Virus record (IMG/VR): IMGVR_UViG_3300025012_000054 | Span: 1 to 64,000 of that record | DNA from: a virus | Length of the DNA: 64,000 nt | Strand: one strand, 5' to 3' | Shown: piece by piece, positions 41,890-49,674 of the stretch | Numbering within the stretch: position 1 is the first letter of the stretch | Layout of the letters: every line of letters begins with the position of its first letter | Notes under the pieces: generated by a model | The model's database searches: none | What the model was told of the DNA's origin: nothing | Seen by the model: only the letters and a program-made list of their open reading frames with translations | Position numbers and translations under genes: made by a program

Positions 41890-42023
41890 CAACAGAACGC
41901 ATCACGCGATAGGGCGAGCCTAGCGAACCGAGATTGGGATAATTCTAGAATAACCTCCCACAGAGACCGATTATTTCTGGCGTCATATAGATAACAACTA
42001 GATCGGTAGTATGTTATCACCCT
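41890..42023 (+). ncRNA. structured leader RNA 5' of the tRNA
   Basis: From the predicted start of P6 to the tRNA there is no coding frame. Several hairpins can form, notably TGGGA...TCCCA enclosing ATTCTAGAAT, and the seven-pair GATAACA/TGTTATC (with inner ACTA/TAGT) immediately before the tRNA. Could be a tRNA precursor leader or an independent RNA; no known family recognised. Confidence 0.4.
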
Positions 42024-42095
42024 AGCGGGTTAGAGTAGTGGATCACTCACGAGTCTCATAAACTCGATACGTTCGTTCAAATCGAACACCCGCTA
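42024..42095 (+). tRNA. tRNA with CAT anticodon (Met or lysidine-Ile)
   Basis: Perfect cloverleaf of 72 nt: acceptor 42024-42030/42088-42094 all seven pairs, D stem GAGT/ACTC, anticodon stem CGAGT/ACTCG with loop CTCATAA (anticodon CAT at 42057-42059), T stem GTTCG/CGAAC with loop TTCAAAT, discriminator A. Position 1-72 is a normal A-U pair, so it is not an initiator. CAT can mean elongator Met or, after lysidine modification, Ile-AUA; sequence alone does not decide. The 3' CCA is not encoded. Confidence 0.93.
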
Positions 42096-42229
42096 CAAGT
42101 GAGAGACAGGGGTTAAATTCCCCTATCTGTGAAAGCCCCAGCCCAAACAGATTAGCATAGTGCTAGTGCGCTCACCCAAAATGTAGTAAAATGTGATTTT
42201 ATGCAGTAAGTTAAAATAAGGATGGACGC
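42096..42229 (+). ncRNA. tail of the non-coding block
   Basis: A five-pair hairpin AGGGG/CCCCT with loop TTAAATT (42108-42124) imitates a T arm, but no matching acceptor or anticodon arm exists. A further TAGCA/TGCTA hairpin follows. A variant boundary box (GTAAAA left arm) lies near 42186-42203 before the next gene. Confidence 0.35.
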
Positions 42230-42550
42230 ATGTATTCTAGTATTTGGGTTGAACATATCAATATTTGCAGAATAATCCAATATATATCTATGTTACATGG
42301 ATTCGATATTGCTTTGCGAGATGCCGAAGAAGTATGGGAACATTACTCCGAATCTTTATCTGCGGGGTGGATGGTGGAAACATATGGAGATCTAGATAAT
42401 ATGTGGCAATTAATTAAGAATCAGTTTATTAGCAGCAATGAAACAACCCCAGAGTTTGATATTAGAGTCAAGGAACAGATGGTAGACACTGCTGAAATGA
42501 TTGAGAACGACGACGAATGTAATATACAATTCGTCATAAAAAATAATTAG
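42230..42550 (+). CDS. hypothetical protein, 106 aa
   Basis: ATG after AAGGATGG. Acidic helical protein. It lies between the tRNA block and the hammerhead-like element. No recognised family. Confidence 0.6.
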   Translation: MYSSIWVEHINICRIIQYISMLHGFDIALRDAEEVWEHYSESLSAGWMVETYGDLDNMWQLIKNQFISSNETTPEFDIRVKEQMVDTAEMIENDDECNIQFVIKNN

Positions 42551-42581
42551 TGTTAATGAAATTGTGCTTTTATTAAGTTTG

Positions 42582-42745
42582 TTCACAAAAGGCGTGGGTT
42601 GCCAATGAGCCGATATGCAGGCAACATCTTGTCTGGCACTTAAAGCGTCTGAAGAGAGAGTAACGCCTCGAAACCCGAAAGGGTAGCGCGGAGTATCCCT
42701 AGCCAGAGAATAACTGGATACCAGTCGGCTCACGCCTTTTGTGAA
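42582..42745 (+). ncRNA. stem-closed structured RNA upstream of rtcB
   Basis: The element is closed by a perfect 15-bp inverted repeat (42582-42596 with 42731-42745) that extends with wobble pairs to about 20. Inside are a GTTGCC/GGCAAC hairpin (42598-42625) whose loop GAGCCG can pair with CGGCTC at 42726-42731 (pseudoknot), a hammerhead-like core (42632-42707), and an ACTGG/CCAGT hairpin (42713-42725). It contains no reading frame and ends 30 nt before the RtcB start. Confidence 0.75.
42632..42707 (+). ncRNA. candidate type I hammerhead ribozyme
   Basis: All conserved core bases are present in order. Core 1 C-U-G-A-A-G-A is at 42649-42655. Stem II GAG/CTC has an 8-nt loop and the required G10.1-C11.1 pair. 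Core 2 GAA is at 42670-42672. Stem III A-C-C-C/G-G-G-U is capped by a GAAA tetraloop. The cleavage triplet GUA is at 42683-42685. Inner stem I is GCGU/GCGC, and an outer stem TCTGGC/GCCAGA (42632-42637/42702-42707) across an internal loop completes a type I layout. Predicted cut after A42685. Weak points: stem II has only three pairs and the 1.1-2.1 pair is G-U. Confidence 0.65.
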
Positions 42746-42775
42746 TAAGCAAAGTCATATATGGAAGGAGATAAT

Positions 42776-43918
42776 TTGAAAGTTATTGACAGCGAGAAAT
42801 TACCAATCAAAATGTGGCTAACAGATATTGAAGATGGCGCTTTACAACAAGCAAAAAACTTAGCCAATCTTCCATTTGTCTATAAATGGATTTCTATTAT
42901 GCCAGATAGTCACCAAGGTTATGGTATGCCCATTGGTGGCGTCATGGCTACCCAAGGCGTGATAGTCCCAAATGCGGTTGGTGTGGACATCGGCTGTGGT
43001 ATGGCTGCGATAAAAACTTCTCTGACAGATATTTCTACAGAAGAATTAAAATTGGTTATGGGTAAAATCCGTGATGTTATTCCTGTGGGATTTAATCATC
43101 ATCCAGAAGATCAAGAATGGGACGGATTCGATGACGCTCCAGATATTCAGACCATCCAGGATCAACTTCCGTCAGCCCGAAAACAGTTGGGAACGCTTGG
43201 GGGAGGAAACCATTTCATTGAAATTCAAAAAGGATCAGATGATCATATATGGATTATGATTCATTCTGGAAGCCGTAACTTTGGCAAGAAAACCGCTGAT
43301 ATATACCACAAACTTGCGCAAAAATTATGCGACAGATGGCATGTGCAATTACCGGATAAGGACTTGGCTTTTCTTCCTATTGAGACCTCGGAAGGAAAAG
43401 AGTATTTCCAAGCAATGAAATATTGCTTAAATTTTGCCGAGGGTAACAGGGATTTGATGGCTAGACGTACTCTACTTTGCTTATCTTCTGTAGTGGATTG
43501 CTATATGGAAGATGAAATTGATATTCATCATAACTACGCCGCATTTGAAAATCATTACGGCAAGGATGTTTTGGTTCATCGTAAAGGTGCCACAAAAGCC
43601 ACTCTGGGGCTACGAGGAATTATTCCTGGTTCTATGGGAACATCCAGTTATATCACCAAAGGATTGGGTAATCCAGAAAGTTTCGAATCTTGTTCCCATG
43701 GCGCAGGTCGTAGAATGGGACGCAAGGATGCCGTAAGAACCTTAAACCTGAAAGATGAACAAGATAAAATGACTGGTATTGTGCACGGCTTGCGAGATGC
43801 CTCTAATTTAGATGAAGCACCAGGTGCATACAAAAACATTGATGAAGTTATGAAAAACCAAGAAGATCTGGTTGAAATTAAAATATCACTAAAGCCTTTG
43901 GCGTCAATCAAAGGTTAA
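42776..43918 (+). CDS. rtcB: RtcB-type RNA ligase
   Basis: 380 aa from TTG 42776. The ATG at 42761 contains the GGAAGGAG ribosome site, so the TTG is preferred. V-D-I-G-C-G-M-A (metal-binding Cys), G-G-G-N-H-F-I-E-I, H-S-G-S-R-N-F-G-K and C-S-H-G-A-G-R-R-M-G-R (guanylylated His) are the RtcB hallmarks. RtcB joins 2',3'-cyclic phosphate (or 3'-phosphate) to 5'-OH RNA ends with GTP, exactly the ends left by hammerhead self-cleavage or by anticodon nucleases. Slightly shorter than host RtcB (about 400-480 aa). A homing HNH gene follows. Confidence 0.92.
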   Translation: MKVIDSEKLPIKMWLTDIEDGALQQAKNLANLPFVYKWISIMPDSHQGYGMPIGGVMATQGVIVPNAVGVDIGCGMAAIKTSLTDISTEELKLVMGKIRDVIPVGFNHHPEDQEWDGFDDAPDIQTIQDQLPSARKQLGTLGGGNHFIEIQKGSDDHIWIMIHSGSRNFGKKTADIYHKLAQKLCDRWHVQLPDKDLAFLPIETSEGKEYFQAMKYCLNFAEGNRDLMARRTLLCLSSVVDCYMEDEIDIHHNYAAFENHYGKDVLVHRKGATKATLGLRGIIPGSMGTSSYITKGLGNPESFESCSHGAGRRMGRKDAVRTLNLKDEQDKMTGIVHGLRDASNLDEAPGAYKNIDEVMKNQEDLVEIKISLKPLASIKG

Positions 43919-43944
43919 TGAAATTAGGCTTCTATCGGAGGTGA

Positions 43945-44499
43945 ATGAAAAATAAATATATTATCGAAAACGGTATAATAAAAATAATTCTCCATAGGCG
44001 AGAAGACAATGATTTAATAACGATTATTGATAAAGAAGATTTTGATAAAGTGAACGCATATGATGGTACGTTTTATGCTAGTAGATATATTAAACTAAAT
44101 GGGAAATTTTATGTAAAAATAACCTTATATCTAGGAACCATTGACGGAAAACCGAAATATAAAGTAATTAGGTTTCATAGGATTATTTTGAATTGTGAAA
44201 ACAACGATATTGTTGATCATATAAATGGAGACACTCTAGATAACCGAAAATCCAATCTAAGAATAACTGATTTTGGAGGAAACACAAAAAACAGATGTGG
44301 CGAGAACGCAAATAACACTTCTGGTGAACGCAACGTGTCTCTTATAAATGGGCAGTACGTAGTTCAAATTCAAGTCAATGGAAAAAATACTGTTTTAGGA
44401 AAATTTAATAATATCGAACAAGCGAGAATTATAGCAAACCAAGCAAGAAAAAAGTATTATGGGGACTATTCTGGAAATAGTACCACAATAGCCCAATAA
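43945..44499 (+). CDS. HNH homing endonuclease with AP2-like DNA-binding end
   Basis: 184 aa. R-F-H-R-I-I-L-N...V-D-H-I-N-G-D-x-L-D-N-R-K-S-N-L-R is the HNH_3 core, followed by N-T-K-N-R and N-x-S-G-E-R-N-V...V-Q-I-Q-V-N-G-K...L-G-K-F, an AP2-type recognition domain. Such free-standing enzymes spread between phages at conserved genes; rtcB next door may be its home. GGAGG site. Confidence 0.85.
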   Translation: MKNKYIIENGIIKIILHRREDNDLITIIDKEDFDKVNAYDGTFYASRYIKLNGKFYVKITLYLGTIDGKPKYKVIRFHRIILNCENNDIVDHINGDTLDNRKSNLRITDFGGNTKNRCGENANNTSGERNVSLINGQYVVQIQVNGKNTVLGKFNNIEQARIIANQARKKYYGDYSGNSTTIAQ

Positions 44500-44526
44500 A
44501 AGTATTATTTTATTAAGGAGCAAAAA

Positions 44527-44769
44527 GTGAAAATATATAGATTGTATACCGGATGCGATGGTGAATACTCCTGCGATTATTATAGGGGTTTGTTTAAAAC
44601 AGTTGAACCTATGCTCTCTTTTGTAGAAGAATATATGAAAGAAGAAAGAGGCAAAGAAAATATCTCTGCTATATTAACTGATGATGGAAAAATATTCGTC
44701 AACGGTATTGATAACGAATGGCACAATCCTTTCGGATATGAGATTATTGATACTGACAACTTGCAATGA
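44527..44769 (+). CDS. hypothetical protein, 80 aa
   Basis: GTG start after AAGGAG. Compact alpha-beta protein with G-C-D-G-E-Y-S-C-D near the N-terminus. No family recognised. Confidence 0.55.
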   Translation: MKIYRLYTGCDGEYSCDYYRGLFKTVEPMLSFVEEYMKEERGKENISAILTDDGKIFVNGIDNEWHNPFGYEIIDTDNLQ

Positions 44770-44794
44770 AATTATTATTTTATAAGGAGAAAAA

Positions 44795-45034
44795 ATGGAA
44801 CGATCAGAAGCATATCAACTAATCGACGAAGAACGCGAATATCAAAACAGCAAGCCCCCACGTCCCAAAAGCGATGCGGACACATCCGTTGGGGAATGGC
44901 TTATCTATATTGAGGAACAATTATCACGAGCTAAACATAACGTTTATAAATTAGATCAACTTCTTGCCATGGATAATGTGCTTAAGATTGCGGCGTTGGC
45001 TGTGGCTTGCATGGAAAACAACGAAGTTTCATAA
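44795..45034 (+). CDS. hypothetical protein, 79 aa
   Basis: AAGGAG site. S-V-G-E-W-L-I-Y-I-E-E-Q-L and a long C-terminal helix with A-L-A-V-A-C-M-E resemble an all-helical phage protein seen next to nucleotide genes; no firm family. Confidence 0.6.
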   Translation: MERSEAYQLIDEEREYQNSKPPRPKSDADTSVGEWLIYIEEQLSRAKHNVYKLDQLLAMDNVLKIAALAVACMENNEVS

Positions 45035-45062
45035 TAAAATATGTCATTCATGAGGTTGTAAT

Positions 45063-45452
45063 ATGCTAACAGAAAAAGAAAAACTATTTGATAAAATATT
45101 TGACTTTTGGTTGAAAAAATTCAATTTAACCGAATGGGATATTCAACTAGATTTTCTTGATAAAGATGAATTCAAAGCGCTGTTCTTAAAAAATAATAAA
45201 TTGGTTGAACTTGCCCCTGCTTGTTGCGAATCTCTGTGGCAATATCAACAAGCGAAAATCGGCGTTAATACCGACAGGTTAGAAACCGTGGATGACTCAG
45301 ATATAGAAAAAGTTGTAATTCACGAATTCATGCATATTTTTTTGAGTGAAATGAGGAATAATCATAAAGATGGTGAGCACGAAGAACGTGTTGCTACCAT
45401 GCTTGCCAGGGCTTTTATTGGAATAAATAACTTCAAGGAGGCACATATTTAA
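45063..45452 (+). CDS. SprT-like zinc metallopeptidase
   Basis: 129 aa. V-V-I-H-E-F-M-H-I-F is the HExxH zinc site, with E-H-E-E-R-V further on as possible third ligand region. Size and context match the small SprT/wss1-like or phage metallopeptidase-like proteins. Substrate unknown. Confidence 0.7.
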   Translation: MLTEKEKLFDKIFDFWLKKFNLTEWDIQLDFLDKDEFKALFLKNNKLVELAPACCESLWQYQQAKIGVNTDRLETVDDSDIEKVVIHEFMHIFLSEMRNNHKDGEHEERVATMLARAFIGINNFKEAHI

Positions 45453-45521
45453 CAACATAAAATAGTATTTTTATTAGGTTGCACATATTTGTAGTAAGTC
45501 TATTTATAAAAGGAGAAATAA

Positions 45522-46463
45522 ATGAGTTTTATTAAAGCCGTAAAAGGCAAGAAGCCTGTTCGAGTAGTAATAGGCGGGCCGTCTGGCGCAGGAAAAACCT
45601 ATACAGCGCTTACTTTTGCAAAGTATTTGGAAACAATAACCAAGAAACCAACCGCTGCAATTGATACCGAGCATTTTCGTATGAGTTTGTATGCAGATAA
45701 ATTCGCGTTTGATGTTGATGATGCAGATCCCCCCTTTCATCCCCAGCTACTAATAGACAATATCCATAAAGCTGAGAAGGAAGGATATGGACAATTAATT
45801 GTAGATAGTTCAAGTCACTTTTATAATGGCGAAGGCGGCCTGCTTGAGGTTGTCAATGACGCCGCTAAGTCCAAATTCGGTGGCAATATTTACGCAGGGT
45901 GGGCTGTAGGTACTCCACTCCAGAATTCCCTAATCGATGCTATTATTCGATCTCCTTTGCACATGATTTTCTGTACTCGTGCCAAACAAGGTTATGCTGA
46001 AACAGAAAAGAATAACCGCAAGGTTTACGAAAAAGTTGGTATGGAACTCCAGCAAAGAGATGGTTTTGAATTCGACTTCGATTTTGTATTGATGATGGAC
46101 ATGGATAACAATGCCACTGTGGATAAAGGTATGGGATATGTTTCTACAGGAATGTATATCAAAAAACCTGACGAAAAAACCATCGAATTAATTATGAAGT
46201 CTATTAATGAAAATACCGTAGACACTCCCGCTGTTCCTGCCGAAAGCAAGGCTACTATTTTCAAGAAACAGGAAGAAGTCTTGGTAGATCTTCAGGGAAA
46301 AGTTATCACCGAATGCAAGCGCCTGAATGCCAAGACCAATGAAAAGGTTATGACATTGTTAAAAACATATGAGCCTAGTGGTAATCCTAGCAAGATGAAG
46401 GATCAGGCTAAATTGATTGAATTATTGGGTAAACTTATTGAGATACCGGCAGAGGGAGAATAA
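45522..46463 (+). CDS. Sak4-like recombination ATPase
   Basis: 313 aa. V-R-V-V-I-G-G-P-S-G-A-G-K-T-Y-T is the Walker A at residues about 13-28, Q-L-I-V-D-S-S-S the Walker B, with an A-I-D-T-E-H segment between. This matches the phage Sak4/RecA-like single-strand annealing-recombinase ATPases. An SSB-like gene follows two bases later, the usual Sak4 partner arrangement. First gene of the replication module. Confidence 0.82.
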   Translation: MSFIKAVKGKKPVRVVIGGPSGAGKTYTALTFAKYLETITKKPTAAIDTEHFRMSLYADKFAFDVDDADPPFHPQLLIDNIHKAEKEGYGQLIVDSSSHFYNGEGGLLEVVNDAAKSKFGGNIYAGWAVGTPLQNSLIDAIIRSPLHMIFCTRAKQGYAETEKNNRKVYEKVGMELQQRDGFEFDFDFVLMMDMDNNATVDKGMGYVSTGMYIKKPDEKTIELIMKSINENTVDTPAVPAESKATIFKKQEEVLVDLQGKVITECKRLNAKTNEKVMTLLKTYEPSGNPSKMKDQAKLIELLGKLIEIPAEGE

Positions 46464-46464
46464 T

Positions 46465-46875
46465 ATGAATTTTAATAATATCAAAACCAAAGTACTTGCA
46501 ACCAAGGTTGAAAAGCGAGAAGGTTATTCCCTCGTTATGCTACGCGATAGTCGCCACGATAAAAAGACAGATACGTGGAAACGCAGCCCCTATCCTGGTA
46601 TTCATTTTGCCGCCAGTGCTCAGGCTAAAATCGACGAACTTATTGATGCCCTTGAAGGCGCAGATAAGTTTGAAGACGGCAATTCCAAAGGCGTTTGGAT
46701 TGTTCTCAAGAGCGCGTCGCTCACCAACGAAGTATTCAAAAATAAAGAAGGTGTAGACGTATATCCGAAGCAATTTACTGTATGGGATTGGGAATTTTTT
46801 GTCCCTGAAGAAAAATCAGATGCACAAGATGAAACCCCTGTCGTAGAGGAATCATCGGATGACCTCCCCTTCTAG
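46465..46875 (+). CDS. single-stranded DNA-binding protein (SSB-like)
   Basis: 136 aa. The C-terminal tail E-E-S-S-D-D-L-P-F is the classic SSB protein-interaction tip; the N-terminal 110 residues look like an OB-type fold but diverge from bacterial SSB. Paired with Sak4 directly upstream. ATG 46465 follows AGGGAGAA. Confidence 0.75.
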   Translation: MNFNNIKTKVLATKVEKREGYSLVMLRDSRHDKKTDTWKRSPYPGIHFAASAQAKIDELIDALEGADKFEDGNSKGVWIVLKSASLTNEVFKNKEGVDVYPKQFTVWDWEFFVPEEKSDAQDETPVVEESSDDLPF

Positions 46876-46896
46876 TAAGTTGTAGTTGCTATTAAT

Positions 46897-46925
46897 AAGG
46901 CGGAGCATAAAACCCTCCGCCTTTT
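46897..46925 (+). terminator. intrinsic terminator
   Basis: Nine-pair stem AAGGCGGAG/CTCCGCCTT with a 9-nt loop and a short T run. It sits between the SSB-like and primase-helicase genes, splitting the module into two expression levels. Confidence 0.85.
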
Positions 46926-46943
46926 AAAATAGAAAGGATGTAC

Positions 46944-48884
46944 ATGCTCGTTCCGAAGGAAACTGTACTTGGCGCGAAGGAAAAATTAGGAGAACAAGCC
47001 GCTGAGATTATAGCGGCGGACTTACAATTAGAAGGATGTGTAGAACCAGACTTTAAAGCACTATGTCCTTTCCATGCCGAGGATACTCCAAGTTTTGTTT
47101 TTAGCAAAAAAGACAATGCTTTCAAGTGCTTCGGCTGTGGTCGTAGATATGGCATTATTGATCATTACATTCAGCACAATGGTCTAACCTATTTGGGTGC
47201 TGTTCAAAAACTATTTGAATTAACTGAAACAAAATTTTCTTTTGGCGAAAAAGGAATAAAAACCGAAAGAGATTATCGCTATCCATCGCGAGAGCAAAAC
47301 GATTCTCGTCAAGAAGTAGAAGAATATTTACAAACTCGAAGTATTTCTAAAACCACTCTGGATATGGTTGATGTTCAACAAGACGGCAATCACAATATCG
47401 TTTTTCATTATTATGATACCAATGATGTGTTGACCCTAGTAAAATATCGTCCTGCGCGTAAAGTTGATAAAGGCGAAAAATTTAAATCTTGGTGTCAAAA
47501 AGACACTGATACCATGCCGTTGCTTTATAATATGAATAGAGTTGATTTTACCAATGGCCCACTTCTGATATGCGAAGGGGAAATTGACTGTCTTGCCGCT
47601 ATAGAGTCTGGATATAAAAATTCGGTGAGCGTTCCTTTGGGCGCCAACAATTATGGCTGGATAGAAACGAATTGGGAATGGTTGGAATTATTTGATAAAA
47701 TCGTGGTGTGGTCAGATAACGATGAAGCAGGACTAAAAATGCGCAAAGAGGTGTGCCAACGCCTAGGTGTATGGAGAACATTATATGTGGACGCACCAAG
47801 CAGGGTAATTGGCAAAAATGGAACAGAAGTAAAAGTCAAGGATATCAACGAAATTCTCCATTATTGCGGTAGTCAAAAAGTTTTAGATTTTATTAATGAC
47901 GCCAAAGAATTACCCATTACTGGTATTGACGACCTATCAACCGTAGATGATTTTGATATAGAAACCGCCGAAGGTCTTTATACCAACCTTGCGCCCCTGG
48001 ACAAAATCGTATATAAAATTTTGTATGGTAGCGTGGCTTTAATTACTGGTAAAAGAGGTGCGGGTAAATCAAGTTTTGTCAACCAGGTGTTTGTGTGTGA
48101 ACCCTTAGATCAAGGGCAAGATGTCTTTTATTTTAGTGGCGAATTGAGCGCACCTGTTCTAAAATCTTGGATTGAACTTACCATGGCGGGACGCGAACAC
48201 GTAAAAATGAAAGACAATAGCGACTTCGTGCGTATTATGGATGTCGATGCGAGAAAAGAAATGCGCCAGTGGTATAAAGGTCGCGTGTGGGTGTACAAGG
48301 AAGTTGACAACTCCGAAACCATCATTCTTGAAAAAGCCATCAGCGTTACTCGCAAATACGGGGTCAAAGTATGGATATTAGATAACCTAATGACGATAGG
48401 CTTGAATAACGCCAGCGAAAAAGACTTGTTACAAAAACAAAAAGAATTTATTGTTAAATTGAATCGCCTGTCGTTATTGTATGGTGTTTTAATTGTGTTG
48501 ATCGCGCATCCGAGGAAAACCATGACTGGTCAGGAATTAGGCAGTGATGACATTGCAGGTAGTGGCGATATACCTAACCTTGCTCAATATATTTTTTCCA
48601 TCAAGCGCTATAGCCAAAAAGAAAAAGATGGAGAAAAAGATGGTAAGGGAGGATATAGAAAAGGCAAGGAGCCAACACCCTATGATACCGAAGTAGAAAC
48701 AATGAAAAATAGATATTCGGGTAGAATAGGATTGGCTAAATTATATTTTGATTATACAAGTTATAGGTTCTATAATAATACCAAAGAATTATTTCGGCGA
48801 TATAAATGGAATAAAGACACATCGCCGTTGCCTACTCAAGATCCTAACCATCACGAACAACTTCCTGACCTTATGAGAGAATAA
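46944..48884 (+). CDS. primase-helicase
   Basis: 646 aa from ATG 46944 (AAAGGA 6 nt upstream; ATG 46938 overlaps it). N-terminal CHC2-type zinc finger: C41-P-F-H44...C62-F-G-C65. TOPRIM core L-I-C-E-G-E-I-D near residue 207. C-terminal DnaB/T7 gp4-like helicase: Walker A G-K-R-G-A-G-K-S-S near 370, Walker B V-W-I-L-D-N near 475 and L-I-A-H-P-R-K. It would prime and unwind at the phage fork. Confidence 0.92.
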   Translation: MLVPKETVLGAKEKLGEQAAEIIAADLQLEGCVEPDFKALCPFHAEDTPSFVFSKKDNAFKCFGCGRRYGIIDHYIQHNGLTYLGAVQKLFELTETKFSFGEKGIKTERDYRYPSREQNDSRQEVEEYLQTRSISKTTLDMVDVQQDGNHNIVFHYYDTNDVLTLVKYRPARKVDKGEKFKSWCQKDTDTMPLLYNMNRVDFTNGPLLICEGEIDCLAAIESGYKNSVSVPLGANNYGWIETNWEWLELFDKIVVWSDNDEAGLKMRKEVCQRLGVWRTLYVDAPSRVIGKNGTEVKVKDINEILHYCGSQKVLDFINDAKELPITGIDDLSTVDDFDIETAEGLYTNLAPLDKIVYKILYGSVALITGKRGAGKSSFVNQVFVCEPLDQGQDVFYFSGELSAPVLKSWIELTMAGREHVKMKDNSDFVRIMDVDARKEMRQWYKGRVWVYKEVDNSETIILEKAISVTRKYGVKVWILDNLMTIGLNNASEKDLLQKQKEFIVKLNRLSLLYGVLIVLIAHPRKTMTGQELGSDDIAGSGDIPNLAQYIFSIKRYSQKEKDGEKDGKGGYRKGKEPTPYDTEVETMKNRYSGRIGLAKLYFDYTSYRFYNNTKELFRRYKWNKDTSPLPTQDPNHHEQLPDLMRE

Positions 48885-48887
48885 TAG

Positions 48888-49673
48888 ATGCCAAAAAATA
48901 CTGATATCATCAACAAAATGACATTTAGCTACAGCAATATCAGCACATTTGAAACCTGTAAGTACGCATGGTTTCTTACCTATATAGAAAAACAAGAACG
49001 ACACACCAATTATTTTTCAGAATTTGGTAGTTATTGCCATAACATCTTGGAAGATTTTTTTCTTGATAAATTAGCAATTTATGAGTTGCTACCATATTAT
49101 AAAGAACATTATGCTGAAAATATTAAATCAGATAGTCCGTTTGGATTTGGTAAAAATTTAGGTGCGTTATATTATGATCAAGGATATAAATTTTTCGAAA
49201 ATTTTGATTTCGATAAAAGCAAGTTTGAAATTCTTCAAGCCGAAGAATTTACTATAGCACAAATCAGGGATATTAAAGTCACCATCAAACCAGATATTAT
49301 TCTGAAAAATAAAGATAATGGCAAAATAATTTTAATGGACTATAAATCCTCCAACCCATTCAATGCCAAGCGCCAAATCGTTCCTGCTAAAATCATACCC
49401 TACAGAAAACAATTAAATTTATATGCTGGTGTTTTATGGGCAAAGAAAAAAATCCAAGTGGACGAACAATGGCTATGGTTTTTTAGAACCGGAGGAATTG
49501 AAAGATTTCCTATTAGTGTAAAAAAAGTATCTGAAGATATTTTATGGTTTTTATCCGTAGTTGATAAAATCAAACAGGAAGAAAATTTTGAAGCCAATCC
49601 CAGTAATGAGTTCTTCTGTAATTCTCTTTGTTCAATGAGTTCAATTTGCCCCTATAAAATAGTCAAGGAATAA
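48888..49673 (+). CDS. PD-(D/E)XK exonuclease (Cas4/RecB-like)
   Basis: 261 aa. F-S-Y-S-N-I-S-T-F-E-T-C-K opens the PDDEXK_1 fold, G-S-Y-C-H-N-I-L-E, L-M-D-Y-K-S-S gives the D-x-K catalytic end and C-terminal C-x3-C-x5-C (S-L-C-S-M-S-S-I-C) with the early Cys fits an iron-sulphur Cas4/AddB-like nuclease. Likely DNA end processing for replication or recombination. Confidence 0.82.
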   Translation: MPKNTDIINKMTFSYSNISTFETCKYAWFLTYIEKQERHTNYFSEFGSYCHNILEDFFLDKLAIYELLPYYKEHYAENIKSDSPFGFGKNLGALYYDQGYKFFENFDFDKSKFEILQAEEFTIAQIRDIKVTIKPDIILKNKDNGKIILMDYKSSNPFNAKRQIVPAKIIPYRKQLNLYAGVLWAKKKIQVDEQWLWFFRTGGIERFPISVKKVSEDILWFLSVVDKIKQEENFEANPSNEFFCNSLCSMSSICPYKIVKE

Positions 49674-49674
49674 A

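Noticed and set aside
42108-42135. A second tRNA after the CAT tRNA, suggested by a T-arm-like hairpin
   Set aside because: The loop is TTAAATT rather than TTCRANY, and no acceptor, D or anticodon arm can be placed.
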